A stretch of 64,000 nt of DNA from JAWKMZ01 sp041391965 (GTDB taxonomy: Bacteria; Bacteroidota; Bacteroidia; Flavobacteriales; Flavobacteriaceae). This document shows, piece by piece, positions 42,312 through 51,409 of the stretch. Made by a program: the position numbers and the translations under genes. Each line of letters starts with the position of its first letter. Within the stretch, counting starts at the first letter, position 1. Location of the stretch: the NCBI GenBank assembly GCA_041391965.1, contig JAWKMZ010000001.1, positions 186,001-250,000 of the forward strand. Reading direction: 5' to 3'. A model generated the notes under the pieces. The model was not told the origin of the DNA, did not search any database, and saw nothing but the letters and a program-made list of their open reading frames with translations.

Positions 42312-44294
42312 ATGAAAAAAATTTACTTTTTATTACTAATACTTATTTCTGCCACTAGTGCTTTTTCACAAGGCAATGAAACATTTGACAACTTAGGACT
42401 TTCTGGCTCGTCGTATGCCGACGGCACCTTTTTGGGACAAGATGGATCTACTTGGACATATACACAATCAAGAGGAGACCTTACAATTACTGATGCCGCA
42501 ATAATGTTAGGTAGAAATCGTACCCCTCAAGCTGAGGTTTATTCTGGAACTATTTCTGGAGGCGTTGGAACTATTTCTTTTAATTACATGCAAGCATTTA
42601 GCTCTAATGTTAATTTAAATGTTCTAGTAAATGATGTTGTGGTTGGTAATGTTACTAGCTCTGGCGAACAAAATACAGTAAAAGCCTCTGGTACTATAAC
42701 TGTTAATCAGCCAGGTGATGTTGTTATTAAATTTATTAGCGTTAATAACAGTGATGGCCAAGTTGTAATTGATGATGTTGTTTGGACTGGATATTCTGGA
42801 GCAGCAACTCCAAACTTAGTAATTTCTTCTCCAACAGATAATACCGTTTTTCCAAGTGGAACGACAAGTGTTGATGTTTCTATAATTGTGCAGAACTTTG
42901 TAGTTGGCAACCCTGGTACTGGTATTGATGGTCATATTCATTGGACAGTCAACACCGTAGATCAAGCCATGAAATATAATGTAAATGATGAAACCATTGC
43001 TGTGGCTGACGGACAATCATATACAGTTTTTATGCAATTAGTAGATAATTCTCACCAACCTATAGCACCAGCTGTTAATGCGACAGTTAATTTTTCTGTT
43101 GCTTATCCTTGTGATTTACAAATAGGAACTATTAATACTACTTGCGACGCTATAACTTCTGGTGTTGATACTTATACAACCACATTAGATTTTACTGGAG
43201 GTGGAACATCTACTTATACAATAGACACTGGTGGCATAGGAACCATTAGTGGAGACGATCCATCTGCCATGGCTTCAGGTACCGTAACTATAACTGGAGT
43301 TAATGAAGGTACAGATTTTGTCGTAACATTTACAGGTAACCCTGCAAATAGCGGCTGTGATATTTCTAGAAATATTTCAAGTCCTAATTGTAACCCAACA
43401 ACTCCTTTACCAATATATGAGAACTTTAATTATGGTTCGTCTGCTGGAGATTTAACTGCTGTAAGTGGTGGTAATTGGGTAAATCATTCAGGTTCTACAC
43501 CAATTGGTTATGCTACAACAAGTTTATCAATGCCAGGTTATGCCTCATCAGGTCTTGGTGGTTCGGCTACCATTACTGGTTCAAATTCTGAAGATGCCAA
43601 CCGTCCTTTTACACCACAAACTACTGGAACCATCTATATGAGTGCTTTGGTAAATATTAGTGCTGTCGGTAGTGGAAATTATTTTTTACACTTATTAAAA
43701 GATGACGGCTCTAATTTTAGAGCAAGAGTTGGAGCTAAAGATGATGGTAGTGGAAATATCTTATTTGGAATTGGGACTACTGCATCAACTTTAGTTTATG
43801 GAACTACCCCTTTTAATTTAAATACAACTTATCTTTTAGTTGCCTCATTCAATATAGATTCAGGATTAACTAATTTATATGTATTAACTTCTCCAGTTGC
43901 GACTGAGCCAAGTACTCCAGAAGCTACCGAAACTGGTGGTGGTGGAACTGTTATCTCAGCAGTTGCTTTAAGACAATCAAGCAACATTCCAACAGCAGTT
44001 ATTGATGGCATCAATGTGGCTACCAATTGGGCAGCCGTTACATTATCAACAGGAAACTTTAGTATAAACAATTTTAAAGTATATCCAAACCCAACCTCAA
44101 CAGGTTTTGTAAATATCTCTTCAAGCAATTCTGAAAATATTTCAGTTGCGGTGTTTGATATTTTAGGAAAACAAGTTATTAATAAAACTATCAGCAATAA
44201 CCGCTTAAATGTGTCTGCATTAAATTCAGGAATTTACATTATGAAAATTTCACAAAATAATGCTACAGTGACAAAAAAATTAGTGATTAAATAA
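42312..44294 (+). CDS. T9SS-secreted multi-domain protein with CTD
   Basis: A 660-aa exported protein with a signal peptide (KKIYFLLLILISATSAFSQ) and an N-terminal beta-domain (ETFDNLGLSGSSYADGTF...VVIDDVVWTG) shared with the next gene. An Ig-like segment (SPTDNTVFPSGTTSVDV) and a Cys-containing repeat region follow. Then comes a LamG/ConA-like segment (ENFNYGSS ... SEDANRPFTPQTTGTIYMSALVNIS) and a type A T9SS sorting domain (FKVYPNPTSTGFVNI ... KKLVIK). No catalytic motif was recognised. It is a surface or released adhesin-like or binding protein. Its last 216 bp are almost identical to those of the next gene. Confidence 0.8.
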   Translation: MKKIYFLLLILISATSAFSQGNETFDNLGLSGSSYADGTFLGQDGSTWTYTQSRGDLTITDAAIMLGRNRTPQAEVYSGTISGGVGTISFNYMQAFSSNVNLNVLVNDVVVGNVTSSGEQNTVKASGTITVNQPGDVVIKFISVNNSDGQVVIDDVVWTGYSGAATPNLVISSPTDNTVFPSGTTSVDVSIIVQNFVVGNPGTGIDGHIHWTVNTVDQAMKYNVNDETIAVADGQSYTVFMQLVDNSHQPIAPAVNATVNFSVAYPCDLQIGTINTTCDAITSGVDTYTTTLDFTGGGTSTYTIDTGGIGTISGDDPSAMASGTVTITGVNEGTDFVVTFTGNPANSGCDISRNISSPNCNPTTPLPIYENFNYGSSAGDLTAVSGGNWVNHSGSTPIGYATTSLSMPGYASSGLGGSATITGSNSEDANRPFTPQTTGTIYMSALVNISAVGSGNYFLHLLKDDGSNFRARVGAKDDGSGNILFGIGTTASTLVYGTTPFNLNTTYLLVASFNIDSGLTNLYVLTSPVATEPSTPEATETGGGGTVISAVALRQSSNIPTAVIDGINVATNWAAVTLSTGNFSINNFKVYPNPTSTGFVNISSSNSENISVAVFDILGKQVINKTISNNRLNVSALNSGIYIMKISQNNATVTKKLVIK

Positions 44295-44316
44295 TTATCC
44301 TTCCTAATATTACTAT

Positions 44317-44349
44317 TAAAAGCGTTGCCATAATTGGTAACGCTTTTTG
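44317..44349 (+). terminator. terminator after first large T9SS gene
   Basis: AAAGCGTTGCCA/TGGTAACGCTTTT stem (one G-T pair) with a 4-nt loop and TTTTTG tail. The terminator of the next paralogue has nearly the same stem sequence. Confidence 0.75.
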
Positions 44350-44493
44350 TATTTAATACGTGGTATCTATTTTAGTATCAAAGAGTTTCATGTTGTTTAA
44401 ATTTAAAAACCAACCGTTAGTCGAGTTTTTTGTTTATTTAAATCTCTGTTTATTACTTTTAAATTGATTAATTAATTCTAACAACTAAAAAAC

Positions 44494-46038
44494 ATGAAAC
44501 ACATTTACTTTATTGCTGCCTTTTTGGTGGCTACATTTTCTTATGGACAAGGCTTAGAAACATTTGACAATTTAGATCTTTCAGGTTCATCATATGCTAC
44601 TGGGTTCTTTCTTGGTAACAATAGTATTACTTGGAGCTATGTTGCTTCAAGAGATGGCAATGCGGATGCCAACAATTCTGGCATCAACTTACCAGCATTA
44701 ATGCTAAGAAGAGCATCAGATGGAAGCAAAGTTACTTCAAGTACTATTTCTGGTGGTATTGGCAATTTTTCTGTAAAATTATACAAAGGGTTTACTGGTG
44801 GTGGAAATCGTCAAGTAGAACTTTTTATTAATGGTGTCTCAAAAGGAGTATCAGATGTATTTGACGATTATGATGAACATATTTTTACTGTTGACAACAT
44901 TAATATAAGTGGAGACATTACAATTGAGATAGCAAATACAACTGAAAAACAAGTTATTATTGATGATATTTCTTGGACTGCAAATGGAGGAGCGCCATCC
45001 CCTACACTTACAGTAACTTCACCAGGTGACAATGTTGTTTTTCCATCAGGAACCACATCTGTTGATGTAGAATTTTCTACCTCAAATATTGATTTAGGTG
45101 TTGCAGGCAACCAAGTCAACATAACTGTTAACGGAACACTTTTTGAAGATGTTACAAGCCCATATAGTATTGCAACTACTGATGGCGAAACCTATAATAT
45201 AATGGTTGCGCTTTTAGAAGGCGGAACTGCTGTTGACAGCAAATCACTTAGCTTTAGTGTAGATGAAGAAAGTACAAACACCTGTCCAAATGTTGGCGAT
45301 ATTATCATTACTGAAATAATGCAAAATCCTGCCGCTGTTGGTGATGGTGATGGTGAATATTTTGAAGTTTACAACACAACTTCGGCTGATATTGATATGA
45401 ATGGTTGGAAAGTTGCTGATAATGGCTCCGATTCATTTACCATTTCATCTCCTGTAGTAGTACCTGCTAATGGCTATGCTGTTTTTGCTATTAATGACAA
45501 TTTTATTACCAATGGTCAAATACCATCGGTTGCTTATAAATACTCAGGTTTTACATTGGCAAATAGCGATGATGAAATTATTTTAAAATGTACCAATGGT
45601 ACTGTTATAGACCAAGTAGCTTATGATGGAGGTCCAAATTTTCCTGACCCTTCTGGTGCTAGTATGGAACTTTCAACAACCGCATACAATAGTGTTGACA
45701 ACGACTTAGGTGAAAACTGGGGAGATGCTAGAACAACCTTTGGAGCAGGAGATTATGGAACACCTGGAAGTCAAAACGATTTTACACTCTCTAACCCAGA
45801 ACTAAACAGTGTGCAATTTAGTGTGTATCCAAACCCAACCTCAACAGGTTTTGTAAATATCTCTTCAAGCAATTCTGAAAATATTTCAGTTGCGGTGTTT
45901 GATATTTTAGGAAAACAAGTTATTAATAAAACTATAAGCAATAACCGCTTAAATGTGTCTGCATTACAATCAGGAATTTACATTATGAAAATTTCACAAA
46001 ATAATGCTACAATGACAAAAAAATTAGTGATTAAATAA
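44494..46038 (+). CDS. T9SS-secreted lamin-tail-domain protein
   Basis: A 514-aa paralogue of the previous gene. It has a signal peptide (HIYFIAAFLVATFSYG), the shared N-terminal beta-domain (ETFDNLDLSGSSYATGF ... VIIDDISWTANG) and the shared Ig-like piece (SPGDNVVFPSGTTSVDV). An LTD (lamin-tail) domain follows from about 265 to 395 (DIIITEIMQNPA, GEYFEVYNTT, IDMNGWKVAD, DEIILKCTNGTVID). It ends in a type A T9SS sorting domain. LTDs often accompany surface nucleases in Bacteroidetes, but no nuclease domain is present here. Confidence 0.85.
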   Translation: MKHIYFIAAFLVATFSYGQGLETFDNLDLSGSSYATGFFLGNNSITWSYVASRDGNADANNSGINLPALMLRRASDGSKVTSSTISGGIGNFSVKLYKGFTGGGNRQVELFINGVSKGVSDVFDDYDEHIFTVDNINISGDITIEIANTTEKQVIIDDISWTANGGAPSPTLTVTSPGDNVVFPSGTTSVDVEFSTSNIDLGVAGNQVNITVNGTLFEDVTSPYSIATTDGETYNIMVALLEGGTAVDSKSLSFSVDEESTNTCPNVGDIIITEIMQNPAAVGDGDGEYFEVYNTTSADIDMNGWKVADNGSDSFTISSPVVVPANGYAVFAINDNFITNGQIPSVAYKYSGFTLANSDDEIILKCTNGTVIDQVAYDGGPNFPDPSGASMELSTTAYNSVDNDLGENWGDARTTFGAGDYGTPGSQNDFTLSNPELNSVQFSVYPNPTSTGFVNISSSNSENISVAVFDILGKQVINKTISNNRLNVSALQSGIYIMKISQNNATMTKKLVIK

Positions 46039-46041
46039 TCT
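45826..46041 (+). repeat. 216-bp near-identical sorting-domain duplication (copy 2)
   Basis: This block matches 44082-44297 with four base differences by my direct comparison, including synonymous sites, while sequences upstream are clearly diverged. It covers the T9SS sorting domain and stop codon. Confidence 0.85.
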
Positions 46042-46060
46042 GTGCAATTATAAATTTTCA

Positions 46061-46092
46061 AAAAAGCGTTATCTTAATTGGTAACGCTTTTT
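46061..46092 (+). terminator. terminator after second T9SS gene
   Basis: AAAAGCGTTATC/GGTAACGCTTTT stem (one T-G pair) with a 6-nt loop and T tract, related in sequence to the 44317-44349 terminator. Confidence 0.75.
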
Positions 46093-46101
46093 TAGTTTAT
46101 C

Positions 46102-46109
46102 TACCTTTG
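46102..46109 (+). promoter_or_regulatory. -7 box abutting luxE-like start (likely leaderless)
   Basis: TACCTTTG followed after 5 bp (TGCCA) by the ATG at 46115. The expected start of transcription would be at or next to the start codon. Confidence 0.5.
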
Positions 46110-46114
46110 TGCCA

Positions 46115-47095
46115 ATGATAAATACCAACGACATATTCAACATTCAAACAGAAGAAGAATTTAATACCTTAGCGTTAAAAATCTTTAAATTTCAGTTTGA
46201 AAACAACCCTGTGTATCGCTCTTTTTGCGATTTACTTTACATTCATCCAAGTGATGTGAAAGTGGTTGAGAATATTCCGTTTTTACCTATTCAATTTTTT
46301 AAATCGCATCGTGTTTTAAGCAACTCAAATCCTATTGAAAAAACCTTTTCAAGTTCAGGAACTACAGGAAGCACAACAAGCAAGCATCTTGTAACCAATT
46401 TAAACGTGTACGAAACGAGCTTTACAAAAGGATTTAAACACTTTTATGGCAATATTGAAGATTATGTGGTTTTGGCCTTGTTGCCTTCTTATTTAGAGCG
46501 CGATGGGTCGTCATTAATTTATATGGCACAACACTTTATTGAACATTCTAACCATAAAGAAAGTGGATTTTACCTTAACAATCTATCCGAATTAAAAGAG
46601 CAACTCATCGCCTTGGATGCCAAAGGACAAAAAGTGCTTTTAATAGGTGTTTCTTTTGCTTTGTTAGATTTAGTAGAGTTGCATACATTTCATCTAAAAC
46701 ACACCATTGTTATGGAAACTGGTGGCATGAAAGGACGACGTAAAGAATTAGTTCGCGAGGAGCTTCACACTATTTTAAAACAAGGCTTTGGTGTCGATTT
46801 TATTCATAGTGAATATGGCATGACCGAATTATTAAGTCAGGCTTATTCCAAAGGAAATGGTGTTTTTGAATGCCCAAATTGGATGAAAATTTTAGTTCGC
46901 GATACTGAAGATGCGCTTTCCATACTTCCAAAACACAAAACTGGTGGTCTTAATGTGATTGATTTAGCAAATATAAATTCGTGTTCGTTTATTGCCACTC
47001 AAGATTTAGGAAAAGTCAACATCAACAACAGTTTTGAAATTATTGGTCGTTTTGACAATTCAGATATTAGAGGTTGCAATTTGATGGTCTTGTAA
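46115..47095 (+). CDS. LuxE-like acyl-protein synthetase family protein
   Basis: A 326-aa adenylate-forming-type protein from ATG 46115 (a GTG at 46109 is inside the promoter box). SSGTTGSTTSKH is the nucleotide-binding loop; METGGMKGRRKELVREEL and SEYGMTELLSQAY fit the LuxE/PaaK group. LuxE in luciferase systems activates fatty acids; there are no luxCDAB genes here, so it probably activates some other acyl group. Its neighbours give no pathway. Confidence 0.8.
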   Translation: MINTNDIFNIQTEEEFNTLALKIFKFQFENNPVYRSFCDLLYIHPSDVKVVENIPFLPIQFFKSHRVLSNSNPIEKTFSSSGTTGSTTSKHLVTNLNVYETSFTKGFKHFYGNIEDYVVLALLPSYLERDGSSLIYMAQHFIEHSNHKESGFYLNNLSELKEQLIALDAKGQKVLLIGVSFALLDLVELHTFHLKHTIVMETGGMKGRRKELVREELHTILKQGFGVDFIHSEYGMTELLSQAYSKGNGVFECPNWMKILVRDTEDALSILPKHKTGGLNVIDLANINSCSFIATQDLGKVNINNSFEIIGRFDNSDIRGCNLMVL

Positions 47096-47164
47096 GGACA
47101 TTTTAAACTATCCGACTTTAACAACAGGTATTGAAAAAGAAAAAATTTGTTGATTGGTTGGTTT

Positions 47165-47200
47165 AAAAAGCCTGATTTTATTTTTGAAATCAGGCTTTTT
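47165..47200. terminator. bidirectional terminator between luxE-like gene and tyrS
   Basis: AAAAAGCCTGATTT/AAATCAGGCTTTTT perfect 14-bp stem with an 8-nt loop between two convergent genes. Confidence 0.85.
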
Positions 47201-47202
47201 TA

Positions 47203-48510
47203 TTAGCCTACTTTTATAATATACATGTTCTTCTTTCCTTTATTAAGAAGGATGTATTTGTTATTTATTAAATCATCGGAAGTTAATTGATAATTTTCGT
47301 CCACCTTTTCTTTATTTACAGAAATAGCGTTTTCTTTCAAAGCACGTCGCGCTTCGCCATTAGAATTTAAAAAATTGGTTTTGGCAGATAAGGCTGCAAT
47401 CATATCCAAACCTTCATTAAATTCTGACATAGAAATTTCAGCCAATGGCACACCTTCAAAAACTTCTAAAAACATTGATTCTGATAAGGTTTTTATATCG
47501 CTTTTAAATGACTTACTAAACAAAATTGAAGAGGCTCTTTCGGCATTTTCAAAATCGTCTTTAGAATGCACCAAAGTTGTTACCTCTTGTGCTAAACGCT
47601 TTTGCAATACACGCAAATGTGGTGTTTCTTTATGTTCATTAATTAAACCTTCTATTGTTTTCTTATCTAAAAAAGTGAATATTTTAATATACTTTTCAGC
47701 ATCTTCATCACTGGTATTTAACCAAAATTGATAGAATTTATAAACCGACGTTTTATCAGCATCCAACCAAACATTACCACCTTCACTTTTACCAAATTTA
47801 GAACCATCTGCTTTTGTAATTAATGGACAGGTCATGGCAAATGCTTTAGCATCTTCGCCAACATTCATGCGTCGTACCAACTCGGTTCCTGTGGTGATAT
47901 TTCCCCATTGGTCGCTTCCACCCATTTGCAACATGCAATTATGGCTCTTGTGCAAATGGTAAAAATCATATCCTTGAATGAGTTGGTATGTAAACTCTGT
48001 AAACGACATGCCAACATTACCTTCGTCACCAGACAATCGTTTTTTTACTGAGTCTTTGGCCATCATATAGTTAACTGTGATGCGTTTACCAACATCGCGT
48101 GCAAAATCAATAAAGGTGAAATTTTTCATCCAATCATAGTTATTCACTAAAATTGGTGCATTTTTATGAGTTGAATTAAAATCTAAAAAACGAGACAATA
48201 CCCTTTTTATTCCAGCAACATTATGTGCTAAAGTAGCTTCATCCAACAAATTGCGTTCATCACTTTTGCCCGAAGGATCGCCAATCATACCTGTAGCACC
48301 ACCAACCAAAGCAATAGGCTTATGACCAGCTTTTTCCAAGTGCATCAATAAAATAATTGGTACAAGACTCCCAATATGCAAAGCATCGGAAGTAGGATCA
48401 AAGCCAATATAAGCTGTGGTCATTTCTTTGTCAAGTTGTTCTTCAGTTCCTGGCATGATATCATGTACCATACCTCTCCAACGTAATTCTTCAACAAATG
48501 CGTTTGCCAT
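47203..48510 (-). CDS. tyrS: tyrosyl-tRNA synthetase
   Basis: A 435-aa class I synthetase. A HIGH-like motif is at GFDPTSDALHIGSLVPI and a KMSKS-like motif at KADGSKFGKSEGG. The MGGSDQWGNITTG pocket recognises tyrosine, and a C-terminal S4 RNA-binding domain follows (RRALKENAISVNKEKVDENYQLTSDDLINNKYILL). It charges tRNA-Tyr. It has a clear promoter (see next entry). Confidence 0.96.
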   Translation of the reverse strand: MANAFVEELRWRGMVHDIMPGTEEQLDKEMTTAYIGFDPTSDALHIGSLVPIILLMHLEKAGHKPIALVGGATGMIGDPSGKSDERNLLDEATLAHNVAGIKRVLSRFLDFNSTHKNAPILVNNYDWMKNFTFIDFARDVGKRITVNYMMAKDSVKKRLSGDEGNVGMSFTEFTYQLIQGYDFYHLHKSHNCMLQMGGSDQWGNITTGTELVRRMNVGEDAKAFAMTCPLITKADGSKFGKSEGGNVWLDADKTSVYKFYQFWLNTSDEDAEKYIKIFTFLDKKTIEGLINEHKETPHLRVLQKRLAQEVTTLVHSKDDFENAERASSILFSKSFKSDIKTLSESMFLEVFEGVPLAEISMSEFNEGLDMIAALSAKTNFLNSNGEARRALKENAISVNKEKVDENYQLTSDDLINNKYILLNKGKKNMYIIKVG

Positions 48511-48536
48511 AAGTGTGTAATTGAAATTAATTTTAG

Positions 48537-48566
48537 CAAAGATATGTTTATACCGTTAAAGACAAA
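48537..48566 (-). promoter_or_regulatory. tyrS promoter (-33 TTTG, -7 TATCTTTG)
   Basis: On the minus strand TTTG (48566-48563) and TATCTTTG (48544-48537) are separated by 18 bp, a close fit to the Bacteroidetes promoter consensus. This is the clearest complete promoter in the window. Confidence 0.7.
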
Positions 48567-48597
48567 AGACAATTATAAAAAAGACTAACTTAGCTGT

Positions 48598-49620
48598 ATG
48601 ATTTTAGTTACAGGAGCAACAGGTTTAGTCGGTTCACATTTACTATATAATTTAGTAAGTGCAAAAAAGCATGTCAAAGCCATTTACAGACGAGCACATA
48701 AACTTGAAAGTGTTAAGCATGTATTTTCATATTATACAGATGATTTTGAAACCCTTTTTAATGCTATTGAATGGATAGAAGCTGATATTAATGATGTTCC
48801 TACCTTAGCTGAGGCTTTTAATGATGTAACATATGTATATCATTGTGCCGCTTTTGTGAGTTTTGAACCTGACAAATACCATCTACTGCGTAAAATTAAC
48901 ATTGAAGGTACTGCTAATATTGTCAATTTGTGTGTGGCACATCACATTAAAAAATTGTGTTATGTGAGTTCTGTAGCTGCCATTGGACATCATCAAAATG
49001 CTGAAGAACTCATAACAGAAGAAACCCATTGGAATCCTGAAGAAGACAATAGCGTGTACGCCATTACCAAATATGGTGCAGAAATTGAAGTTTGGCGTGG
49101 CACACAAGAAGGTGTCGCAACCGTTATAGTAAATCCTGGTGTGATTATTGGTCCTGGTTTTTGGAAAAACGGTGGAAGCAGTAGTTTGATACGACAAGTA
49201 TATAAAGGATTTCCTTATTTTGCCAATGGCTCTACAGGTTATGTTGATGTTTGGAATGTGGTCAGTATTATGACAAAATTGATGGAAAGCGACATTAAAA
49301 ACGAACGCTTTATTTTAGTTTCAGATAATTTAACTTTTAAAGAATTTAATAAAAAAGTAGCAAAAGGACTTGGTGTTGCTCCTGCAAAAAAAGAAGCCAG
49401 TAAATTAATTTTAGAATTGGGTTGGCGATTGGATTGGCTTAAGCATAAATTATTTGGCAAGCGCAGAAAACTATCTAAACAATTAGCAAAAACCGCAAGA
49501 ACAGTGACACTTTATGATGCTTCAAAACTTAAAAACACACTAAATTTTAAATTTAATGCTATTGATGACTCTATAAAAAAAACCAGTAATTTATTTCTTA
49601 AAGATTTAGATAAAGATTAG
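48598..49620 (+). CDS. NAD-dependent epimerase/dehydratase (extended SDR)
   Basis: This 340-aa Rossmann protein has the NAD(P) motif GATGLVGSHLL at residues 5-15, a catalytic YxxxK (YAITKYGAE) and SVAAIG upstream. It is an atypical extended SDR; the substrate is not defined (sugar nucleotide, flavonoid-like or sterol-like). Its ATG is preceded by TAACTTAG and 4 bp, again suggesting a short or absent leader. The last 4 bp overlap, antisense, the DUF4296 gene. Confidence 0.85.
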   Translation: MILVTGATGLVGSHLLYNLVSAKKHVKAIYRRAHKLESVKHVFSYYTDDFETLFNAIEWIEADINDVPTLAEAFNDVTYVYHCAAFVSFEPDKYHLLRKINIEGTANIVNLCVAHHIKKLCYVSSVAAIGHHQNAEELITEETHWNPEEDNSVYAITKYGAEIEVWRGTQEGVATVIVNPGVIIGPGFWKNGGSSSLIRQVYKGFPYFANGSTGYVDVWNVVSIMTKLMESDIKNERFILVSDNLTFKEFNKKVAKGLGVAPAKKEASKLILELGWRLDWLKHKLFGKRRKLSKQLAKTARTVTLYDASKLKNTLNFKFNAIDDSIKKTSNLFLKDLDKD

Positions 49621-50066
49621 TTCTTTTTTTTGATTTCTCTTAGCTTAGAAGATGGTTTTTTTGAGCTCTTCCCTGCCTTTTTATGAGTATTTATAATAGA
49701 AGAGTCCCGTTGTCTTCTTTCTTGTTCATTTAAAGCATCATAAACTGCTTTTTCTTGTTCAACTCTTGCCTTTACTTTTTCAACAATAGCTTCATAACCT
49801 TCTATATCATAAGCATAATAAGTGTTACTCAGCGCAAATTGCAAACTGTCAATATGGTATTTTTCAAAAACAAAATTTTTAGGAAGAATGTCATTTTGCT
49901 CCAATGTTTTTTTGCCAATCCCTTTTGCAGCATTAAACAAAGAAATATCATAAAGAATACTGACCATAGTGTCTTTTGAGATCAAATTATCAGGTTTTTT
50001 GGGTTTGTCAACATGATGACATCCAAAAAAAAGGGAAATACTCAATAAACTAATTAAAAATCTCAT
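49617..50066 (-). CDS. DUF4296 lipoprotein
   Basis: A 149-aa lipoprotein (lipobox SLFFGC, Cys16) with the DUF4296 body (LISKDTMVSILYDISLFNAAKG; YHIDSLQFALSNTYYA) and a very basic C-terminus (KKAGKSSKKPSSKLREIKKKN). It overlaps the dihydroorotase stop by 4 bp (ATGA), so it is translationally coupled. The function of the family is unknown. Confidence 0.85.
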   Translation of the reverse strand: MRFLISLLSISLFFGCHHVDKPKKPDNLISKDTMVSILYDISLFNAAKGIGKKTLEQNDILPKNFVFEKYHIDSLQFALSNTYYAYDIEGYEAIVEKVKARVEQEKAVYDALNEQERRQRDSSIINTHKKAGKSSKKPSSKLREIKKKN

Positions 50067-51409
50067 CTGTTAAAAGTTAATCGTTTAGCAGCTTTAACGT
50101 CAAAAAACTTAAAATTCTTATAAACCAAAGCTCCATTTACAAAGGTATGGGTTATTCTTGATTTAAACGAAGTGCCTTCAAAAGGTGACCATTCACATTT
50201 GTACAAAATGTTTTCTTTTTTAACTGTCCAAGGACTATTAATATCAACTATCACTAAATCAGCAAAATAACCTTCTTTAATATAACCTCTTTTTTCAATT
50301 TGGAACAGTATCGCAGGATTATGACACATTTTTTCGGCAATTTTTTCTAAAGAAATTTTGCCTTTATGGTAAGCTTCAATCATGGCAACCAAAGCATGCT
50401 GTACCAAAGGACCACCAGAAGGCGCGCTTGTATATAAATTTTGTTTTTCTTGTAAAGTATGTGGCGCATGGTCTGTAGCGATGACATCTATTCTGTCATC
50501 CAACAGTGCTTTCCAAAGTCCTTCTCTATCATTTGCCGTTTTTACCGCAGGATTCCATTTAATAAAAGTTCCTTTATCTTTATAATCTTCATCACAAAAC
50601 CATAAATGATGTATGCAAACTTCGGCCGTTATTTTTTTGTCTTTAAGTGGAATTTTATTAGAAAATAATTCTGTTTCTTTTGCGGTTGAAAGATGAAAAA
50701 CATGCAACCTTGCACCTGTTTTTTTAGCAAGTTCAATTGCTTTTGATGATGATAAATAACAGGCTTCTTCACTTCTAATTATTGGATGACATTCAATAGG
50801 AATGGCATCACCATATTTTTTAATGTGAGTTGCTAAATTTTTCTTGATGGTGGTTTCATCTTCACAATGTACTGAAATCAGCAGATTTGTTTTACTGAAA
50901 ATAGCTTCCAAAGCTTCAATATTGTCCACCAACATATCACCAGTTGAGGAGCCTAAAAATAATTTTAACCCAGCAACGTTCTTTTCGTCCACTTTTAAAA
51001 TCTCATCCAAATTGGTGTTGGTACCACCAAACATAAAGGAGTAATTGGCATGCGATGTTTTTGCAGCAATGTCAAATTTGTCTTCCAATTTTTCAATAGT
51101 GGTGGCTTGCGGAATGGTATTTGGCATTTCAATAAATGAGGTAATTCCGCCAGCAATGGCTGCTCTTGATTCGGTTTCTATGGTTGCTTTATGTGTCAAT
51201 CCTGGTTCTCTAAAATGAACTTGGTCATCAATAACACCTGGAAACACATAATTGCCTTCAGCATCTATAATAAGCACATCGGCTGATTTTGCACTTATTG
51301 AATCTGAAACTTCTTTGATAAAGTTACCTTCAATTAAAATATCACCTTCAAAAATACTGCCTTCGTTAACAATTTTGGCGTTTTTTATAAGTACCGTTTT
51401 TGTTTTCAT
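50063..51409 (-). CDS. pyrC: dihydroorotase
   Basis: A 448-aa amidohydrolase with the metal motif DQVHFREPGLTHKATIETES and further metal ligands in EVCIHHL and ATDHAPHTL, of the type also called AllB/PyrC class I. It interconverts carbamoyl aspartate and dihydroorotate in pyrimidine synthesis. It starts 1 bp from the end of the mannosyltransferase gene. Confidence 0.92.
   Translation of the reverse strand: MKTKTVLIKNAKIVNEGSIFEGDILIEGNFIKEVSDSISAKSADVLIIDAEGNYVFPGVIDDQVHFREPGLTHKATIETESRAAIAGGITSFIEMPNTIPQATTIEKLEDKFDIAAKTSHANYSFMFGGTNTNLDEILKVDEKNVAGLKLFLGSSTGDMLVDNIEALEAIFSKTNLLISVHCEDETTIKKNLATHIKKYGDAIPIECHPIIRSEEACYLSSSKAIELAKKTGARLHVFHLSTAKETELFSNKIPLKDKKITAEVCIHHLWFCDEDYKDKGTFIKWNPAVKTANDREGLWKALLDDRIDVIATDHAPHTLQEKQNLYTSAPSGGPLVQHALVAMIEAYHKGKISLEKIAEKMCHNPAILFQIEKRGYIKEGYFADLVIVDINSPWTVKKENILYKCEWSPFEGTSFKSRITHTFVNGALVYKNFKFFDVKAAKRLTFNR

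Noticed and set aside
46115..47095. Bioluminescence gene luxE
   Set aside because: No luxA, B, C or D gene is present in the window; only the general adenylation motifs are shared.
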